Source: Ceratobasidium sp. AG-K (lineage: Eukaryota > Basidiomycota > Agaricomycetes > Cantharellales > Ceratobasidiaceae). Taken from it: a stretch of DNA of 64,000 bases. How positions within the stretch are numbered: the first letter of the stretch is position 1; every line of letters begins with the position of its first letter. Position numbers and translations under genes: made by a program. Positions 58,291 to 64,000 of the stretch are shown here, in pieces. Location of the stretch: NCBI GenBank assembly GCA_037039685.1, contig JAWNGF010000002.1, positions 4,030,001-4,094,000 of the forward strand. The letters run 5' to 3'. Below the pieces are notes generated by a model. That model saw only the letters and a program-made list of their open reading frames with translations. It made no database searches and was not told the DNA's origin.

Positions 58291-60145
58291 ATGCAACGAT
58301 CTGCCTTTGGTGCCCGACGATTTCCTGCTCGCAAACAAGTTACTGTCGATCCATATGCAAACCCCTCGACACTCTTCTCGCATGTGCTTACGCTCCCCAC
58401 AGTTGCACGTGCCCCTAAGCCCTCCCTCGAAGCCTGCCTAACTGCCCTCCCGGCCCCGCCTCCCGTCCCGCAATGGTCGGGCGCGACACCACACTCGGAC
58501 TCTGTTCCCTCTCGCCTACCCATGGTGGATTTCCGACCGATGAGGTTCCGATGCTCGCCCCGGGCTCGAGCAGCACCATCCACAAAACCGTACTCAAACG
58601 GCCGGCGATTGCGACTCTGCACGTCGACGGGACTCGTGTAACCAACGGCGCAGACGTCGCACGCCAGTTTGCGGCCGAGCTCCGAGTCCTGCGCACCGTC
58701 TCTGCGGCGGGGGCTCATCCGAATATCGTCGGCTTTGTAGGAGCACTCGACGGATTGGGCATAGTCTTGGAGTGGATCGACGGTGCCACACTATTCGAGC
58801 GCATTACCCTCGGCCGAGCGGCCGAAGACCGACTTGCTCTCAGCGCAATGCTCGAAGGCGCAGCTCCAGGGGGTTCGGTGTCGACGTTTAGGACGGCCCG
58901 CGCGGTTGTGACCGAGCAGGAACGGCTCGTATGGTGCGACGAAGTCCTATCTGCCCTTTGTTTTGTCCATTCATTGGGCTTGACCCACGGCGACGTGAAT
59001 ACCCTCAACGTTCTCATTGTTCCGTCGCGCGCCCTCCATGGTCGCGCCTTTGGACGCGCCAAATTAATCGACTTTGGTCGCAGCACCGCCGTTGGCAAGC
59101 ACGAGTATGCCGCTCCCTGTGCTCGTCCATTCTGCGCGCCCGAGATCACTAGGGCGTGGGATCGGGCGATGCGCGGCGCATCCATAGTTCACGAGCGTCG
59201 CAGCAGGAGCAAAAGCCGCAGTCGCGGCCTAGCCAGTGGCGAGACCACCCCTCGAGCGAGCGTCGCGTCGCGATTCCCACCCTCGAATAGCCACACCCCT
59301 TCATGCACCACACCCTGCACTCCAACGGCCTCGTCTGGAACCCTACCCTTGTGCCTTGATGCCGACCCACCGTCCCTGTCTTCGTCCTTATCGTCGGTAT
59401 CGTCCCTATCAGACGAGCAGGGCCGGGGCCGGGATAGCTCTCCCGACTCGCCTACATCTCCAGACGAGCTAGCCTCGAACAATGCTCATTCAAAATCTAT
59501 CCCATTCCCGTTCGCCGGCGTACCCGCCCCAAACTTCTTAAGCGGAAGACCCTTCCCCCTCCACCTCCCGAACAGATGATTCCGGATGGGCAACTCGCCG
59601 ACGCGTACTCGTTTGGTATGCTGGTTCTATGCGTGGCCCTGGGTCGGGTAATCGAATTTGAACAGCCAGAGGGCTACTCGCATCCCACCGCGCGTCACCT
59701 GCCCTACTTCAATCCACCATTTGACACGACTGGCTCGCCTGCTCCGGCACACCTTCTACCTGCTGAGCTGTTTCTTCCTCAAAGCGACCCGTCTCATCCC
59801 GATTCTATCCGTGTCAAGACAGTCGCGAGTCGCGTCAAGAAGTGGATGGCGCGGTGGGATCTGAGACGCGCGTTGGACGAGTCTTGGGCGTTTGGTGGAT
59901 CAGATGGAGCTCCATGGCGTGTCCCGGAGGACCTGGACGAGGGACATGACGAGTCGAGCGGGGACGAGGATGAGGATGCGGATATTACGATGCGTGACGG
60001 GCCTTGCGAAAAAGGCCTGGACTCGGCGGAAGACTGCGACGAGGATGTTGAGCTAGGGCTTGGCCTTGAAGGCATGGTCGCGCCCGAGGTGGGAGACGAA
60101 GGATATGATTCGGACGATGTCGAGATTCACATGGTATGGGGATGA
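58291..60145 (+). CDS. Protein kinase-like gene, apparently intronless, with two frame breaks
   Basis: Starts MQRSAFGARRFPARKQVTVD at 58291 and ends MVWG at 60145. The kinase core is clear: HPNIVGFVGALDGLGIVLEWIDG, catalytic loop THGDVNTLNVLI (Asp kept; the usual Lys two residues on is Asn), LIDFGRS, and FCAPEI, then a roughly 130-residue Ser/Pro/Arg insertion in the C-lobe before DAYSFGMLVL, and an acidic tail. Frames change near 58558 and near 59555. Adding one C to the runs 58558-58561 and 59555-59559 joins all three frames (SPPGSSSTIHK; PFPPPPPEQM) into 618 aa, an exact codon multiple. A clear VAxK lysine is not obvious in the N-lobe. Family and target unknown. Confidence 0.7.
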
Positions 60146-61380
60146 AGTACCTCATGAACCTTTTATGCATACCCCCTTGTACTGATGCTGTCTATGCGCT
60201 GTTTCGTGTTTCACTTCTTGTTGTGGGTGTTAGTTGTGTTTGTGTTTATCTGGTAGCTACTATGAATGTATTATAACATGTTCCCACCAAAGAGTCGTTC
60301 GCACGGAGAGAAATTAGTAACTTGGACCGAGTGACGCCTCGAGGGATCGGTGACCAATGCCAATAATCTAAGCGCTGAGTGCAGACGCTATGGCCTCTTG
60401 ACTCGCACGACCACATCACTCAACCCTTCGAGCTTAGCCTCCGACGTCAAGCTCGTCTCGTAATTACACAAACCTACGCGGCTGAACTAGCATATCATCC
60501 TCGTGTTGCCCCTCTTCCCCTTGCGCCGACGCTTGCGTGACGTCCGAATTGCCTATATACGATCTTGCGAGTCACCCCGGAACTTGCCTCTCTCCACGAT
60601 ATAACCAGCGCCCCACAAATGCTGCGGTGCCTTCGTTCATAGGCAACCAAGCCGAGGCACTGTGAGCACCACCTGACTCGGCAGTGATCCTTTCGCGAGC
60701 TGAGGCTCCTTTCTCCAGGCCACTGCCACGTATGTCCTGGACCTTCCCACGACGATTGTCCCCGCTCCACTTCATTCACGTCTTATCCGCGGTATTGCGG
60801 CCGACTCGACTTCCTCGCTCCTGCTGCTTGACATCGAGACGATGTTTGGAGTACTTTGCACATTCGGATTCTGGCGGGGGGCATTAAACCAGCAGTTGGA
60901 ACCTCGTGGATAACAAAACCAAGGTATTCGTCGTTGCCACTAGTTCACCGCGGTCGTCCTTTCTGCCCCCGAGCACCATGTCTGCCGTGGCTATATCACG
61001 GTCTGACGCCAACCCGACCAGACTCCTTAGATTATACCTTGCTTGCTCTTGACCCCAACCAACATCGGGAGGACTCGACACTCGTCATTCGTTGCGGCAG
61101 ACTCCCAGATACCTGCATCGTGGGTGAATTCTCCCAACTACAAAGCATTGGTCAACTCGATCATTGACCGAGACGTGTGGACGCTTGCCGTACTCAGCGG
61201 GGGTTTCGACCGTGCTCCGCCGATCACGATTTCTCGAGGTACGATGTGGGCACGGGGAGATCCTTGTGCCAAGGCCGAGCCATAGCGGTGACGTGACCAT
61301 GGTGACCCCGGCCTTGATCCGATTGGCGGGTTATCTCGGCTGCAATCCAATGGGTCAGTTGGCACTGCCACAGTGAACGG
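60146..61380. other. Intergenic, 1.2 kb, ordinary CpG content
   Basis: No gene recognised. Composition matches the rest of the window until about 61.38 kb, where CpG abruptly disappears. Confidence 0.5.
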
Positions 61381-62008
61381 ATCAAATTTTTTTACTTTGG
61401 TCTAAACACAAACTGGGAAATGCCCCTTTGTGTTCAATATGAGAAGGATCTGAATTGGGCCTGGGTTTTCTCATGAATGTCACGAGATCTGGAGCATGTA
61501 ACATAGTTTATGTGTAGTTGCTTGTATGGACCCCACCAATGCACCTGAAACTTGTGCCTCCAGCTTGCAAAACATGATCTGCAATTCCTGGTGGGGGCTT
61601 GAGGCCTTGGCAACTTGTGACAAATGGAGAAGCAACAATGTAATATGCCAAGAGATTAAAAATTGATTGATGGGTGTGAAATGGAGAAGGTGGATCCAGT
61701 GCAACCCTGGGCTGTGAAAGGAGCAAATAAGATTAGGTGGAGAACCTAACCAAGGCCTTGGCTGTAAATGGTGGGATCTAGTTCCAGTGAGTTGGTAAGT
61801 TTGAGTTTGATATGTTTCAGCCTGAAATCAAACCTTGACAAAGCATGCTATGCTTCCTGATGCCAAGGCAATAAGGAACTCTGGCCTAGGAATGGAGCAG
61901 AAGTCTAAGAAGCTGATGGTTACCATGTGGATTGGACACATGCTGAGCCCACATCTCAGTTGCAGCTTGGCACAGGGTTGAATTTGACTGATTATTGGTA
62001 AACCTGTG

Positions 62009-62028
62009 CCAATGGTTGAGTATATAAA
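62009..62028 (+). promoter_or_regulatory. CCAAT and TATA boxes
   Basis: CCAAT at 62009-62013 and TATATAAA at 62021-62028, about 100 bases before the ATG at 62130. They support transcription of the gene in the CpG-depleted block. Confidence 0.5.
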
Positions 62029-62129
62029 CCCCTGCCAGGGACCCACATTCCTCACCTCTACTCTACCACCAGAAAACACAGCAGGTGCCCCCAAGCCTGT
62101 TAACCCATTAAGGCAACCCAGGGAACTTC

Positions 62130-64000
62130 ATGAATCTCAGACAAAAGGAACTTGTTGATGGTATATTCCAAACTGAGATTGCTGCAATAAACACTGATAA
62201 AAAAATACAGCAGCATTCATTGAAGCAGGGAGAATGGTTCCATTGGTGGAAGTGAGGAGGCATCTAGCTTGTGAGGTAGGTGTAGTCAGGATCATCAAGG
62301 TTCCTTCTTTGGGCTATTGTATATGGGGGTCTCATTTGGTCATCATTCTGCCTGGGATCATGTTAGGTCACAAGACTTTGAGGCTGATATGGATGGAATT
62401 GGGAATTGGGCTGCTACTCAAAAAACTTGACTCCAATGTTATGGAAGTTCTCAAGGCTTATGTGGTAGGGTGCAAATGAGGATTCCTGCACATAGATAGG
62501 CCAGAGAACCTTATCCATAGCCAGAATCCTCTTGCCAGGTCTCCAAGTTCATTGTACTTTCTCCACAATTGCTAACTTTGTGCACAGCTAGGGCTATCAC
62601 TTGATCAAGTGACAAACAGATTAAAGTATCTGCGCCGCTGTGAAGCTGGTCATTCACGACACAGTCCAAGAGAGTGGATGAGGCATGACTGGCGATCAGC
62701 ATCATATCAATGGCAAAAGACAAATAGCACCCAAGAGGATTCCTCAGTCTCTCAAAGGGAAGAATCACAATCATCTCAGATGAGGTTTGTCCAAGGTATG
62801 TTCAAGCACTGGGAGGAGCAAGCAGGATCAAGACTCAAGATCAAATGTTTGTAGGGACACAGATTGACCCCAATGATGGCATCATCCAAGAAATGGAGAG
62901 ATCATTCATTAACTTTGAGCCATACAATTAATCAGGTTTCACAAGTTGAACTGGTTGTAGGTATTTATTCAGACTTTACACCATTTCCCAGACACTTTTC
63001 TTTTGTCAATGATTTGTCTTGCCTCTTCATATCTTGTCTCTATGTTTTGGTGCATGAATATAGATGATTCTGGAAGGATGAGTCCTATCAGGCCAGATCA
63101 GATTTTATCTCATGTGCAGAAATTCAAAGCAATGAGTTGTTGCCAGTGTAAGGAATATATAGATTTGACACTGCTGAATGTCATCATGTATGTGAGATTA
63201 CCAGAAATGATTGCCATGACATAGCCACATTAGGAAGTTGTTATGGATATTGTAATAAGTTCTACAATGAATATTCTATCTTTTGGAGCACTTTCTATGC
63301 AGAAACTTGGAGAATAGGCATGTGAATAATGTAACTTGTGCTGTGAGTTGCTCAGAGCTTCCAAAAATGCATAAAAAGAGCCCTTGGGTTTGTCTCAACT
63401 CCCCAAGTTCCAATTCACTCTTGGTACACTCAGCTGTCTTGGTCCATAATGCCCAATGCCTCCTTCACTGAACCCATCACCCCTCAACAGGCTCAGGCTT
63501 TGTCACTCTATTACAGAGATGTGTTTGGGGCACTTAGGCCCTGCTACCAGTCTTGGCCCACCTATGCTGTCATTTCTCCTTCAATCCTCAAGTGGGATCC
63601 TAGAGATCCTGAATTCCATTATAGACACTCTGATCAGCGGTTTGCTCCTGGGACTATCCCCTCAGCAGATACTCCATACACTGAATACTTCAGGCTCAAG
63701 AGCAAATTTGTTTGCAGCCTTGTGGATGCTTGTAAGCAGGTCAGGAAACTTGTTGGCCCATATTGCAACACAAATCATTACCTTATTGAATATGGGCCAT
63801 TCTCCTTGCTCTATACTCCCTTCTTTGAAGCAGCTAATTGTTATCCTAAGGAGCCTCACAACATCTTTGACATTGGTTATTTCCTTGGGCCTTACCCCTC
63901 ACTTCAAGTGCTTGCTGACCATGTCCACTTAGCCCAACTCTGGGGCCTTGGAATGATTGTAGCTCTCCATTGCCTAGCCCTTCATGATGGTATTTCCTTT
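62130..64000 (+). CDS. Putative multi-exon gene of unknown family, 3' end outside window
   Basis: Segments that read well in turn: MNLRQKELVDGIFQTEIAA from 62130 (continuing as NTAAFIEAGRMVPLVEVRRH only if one base is added to the A7 run at about 62200-62206); about 62589-62792 (LGLSLDQVTNRLKYLRRCE, then a basic HSPREWMRHDW patch and a Gln/Ser-rich part, donor GTATGT at 62793); about 62850-62930 (TQIDPNDGIIQEMERSFINF); a piece near 63062; and a long last exon, open from about 63344 to the window end (at least 215 codons: YYRDVFGALRPCYQSWPTYA, SILKWDPRDPEFHYRH, YLIEYGPFSLLYTPFFEAAN, ALHCLALHDG). The intermediate splice sites are not proven. The long open frame with hardly any CpG is unlike its neighbours in codon use. 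I do not recognise the family; it could belong to a mobile element. Confidence 0.4.

Larger units (their letters stand above)
61381..64000. other. CpG-depleted domain, probably of foreign or mobile origin
   Basis: By eye I find about six CpG dinucleotides in 2.6 kb, against several per 60-base line in neighbouring DNA. TpG and CpA are abundant, as left by deamination of methylated CpG. The edge at about 61.38 kb is sharp; the right edge lies beyond the window. The block carries a plus-strand promoter-like sequence and an apparent multi-exon gene (62130 onward). No terminal repeats or transposase motifs were recognised within the visible part. Confidence 0.75.

Noticed and set aside
58062..58718. 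Minus-strand frame of 218 codons overlapping the kinase start
   Set aside because: It reads antisense to kinase-coding DNA and has no recognisable content; GC-rich third positions explain it.

Overview
The window is nuclear DNA of a filamentous basidiomycete. Nearly every gene is cut by many GT-AG introns of about 45-100 bases, and the exons join with consistent reading phase. The gene set (patatin/NB-ARC/TPR NLR, TKL-type kinase with an MLKL-like N-terminus, DUF2264 protein, cytochrome-b5-fused delta-9 desaturase, GMC oxidoreductase, CBM20 glucoamylase) suggests an Agaricomycete. A Rhizoctonia/Ceratobasidium-like fungus is my inference. Most genes below were rebuilt by splicing exons by hand, and exon lengths were checked for phase.

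Layout. 1-6 kb: the 3' end of a Furry/Tao3/Mor2 cell-morphogenesis scaffold, a glutathione S-transferase, an unknown 211-aa protein and a four-helix membrane protein (TM-A). 8-18.3 kb: an accessory block with three tandem SAM-methyltransferase paralogues, two short proteins that share an MGCIPSK lipid-anchor N-terminus and a Gly-rich tail, and a second, damaged copy of the membrane protein (TM-B). A hAT-like MITE with a perfect 8-bp target duplication sits between methyltransferases 2 and 3. 18.6-24 kb: a protein with an MLKL-like helical N-terminus and a kinase domain lacking the catalytic-loop Asp, divergent from a DUF2264 (glycosidase-like) gene with one frame break. 24.8-34 kb: boron/bicarbonate transporter, a membrane-tethered GMC oxidoreductase, tRNA-Ser(AGA), a 96-aa Cys-rich protein and an RNase III-like, probably mitoribosomal, protein.

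35-39.6 kb: a 1386-aa NLR-type protein, patatin then NB-ARC then 13 TPRs, whose patatin domain lacks the nucleophile Ser. 41.9-57.3 kb: mostly housekeeping genes (OLE1-type desaturase, Erv2-like sulfhydryl oxidase, glomulin/ALF4-like protein, PNPOx-FNR fusion, La-related protein, glucoamylase, Pmp3-like peptide). 58.3-60.1 kb: a protein kinase broken by two frame shifts. From about 61.38 kb to the end the DNA changes character: CpG almost vanishes (about six CpG in 2.6 kb) while an apparently spliced gene of unknown family persists and runs off the edge.

Two themes stand out. First, two proteins of regulated-cell-death or immune type (MLKL-like pseudokinase and patatin NLR) both carry enzyme folds that have lost catalytic residues. 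Second, five frame breaks in otherwise good genes are each fixed by adding one base to a short homopolymer run, so assembly error must be excluded before any of them is called a pseudogene.
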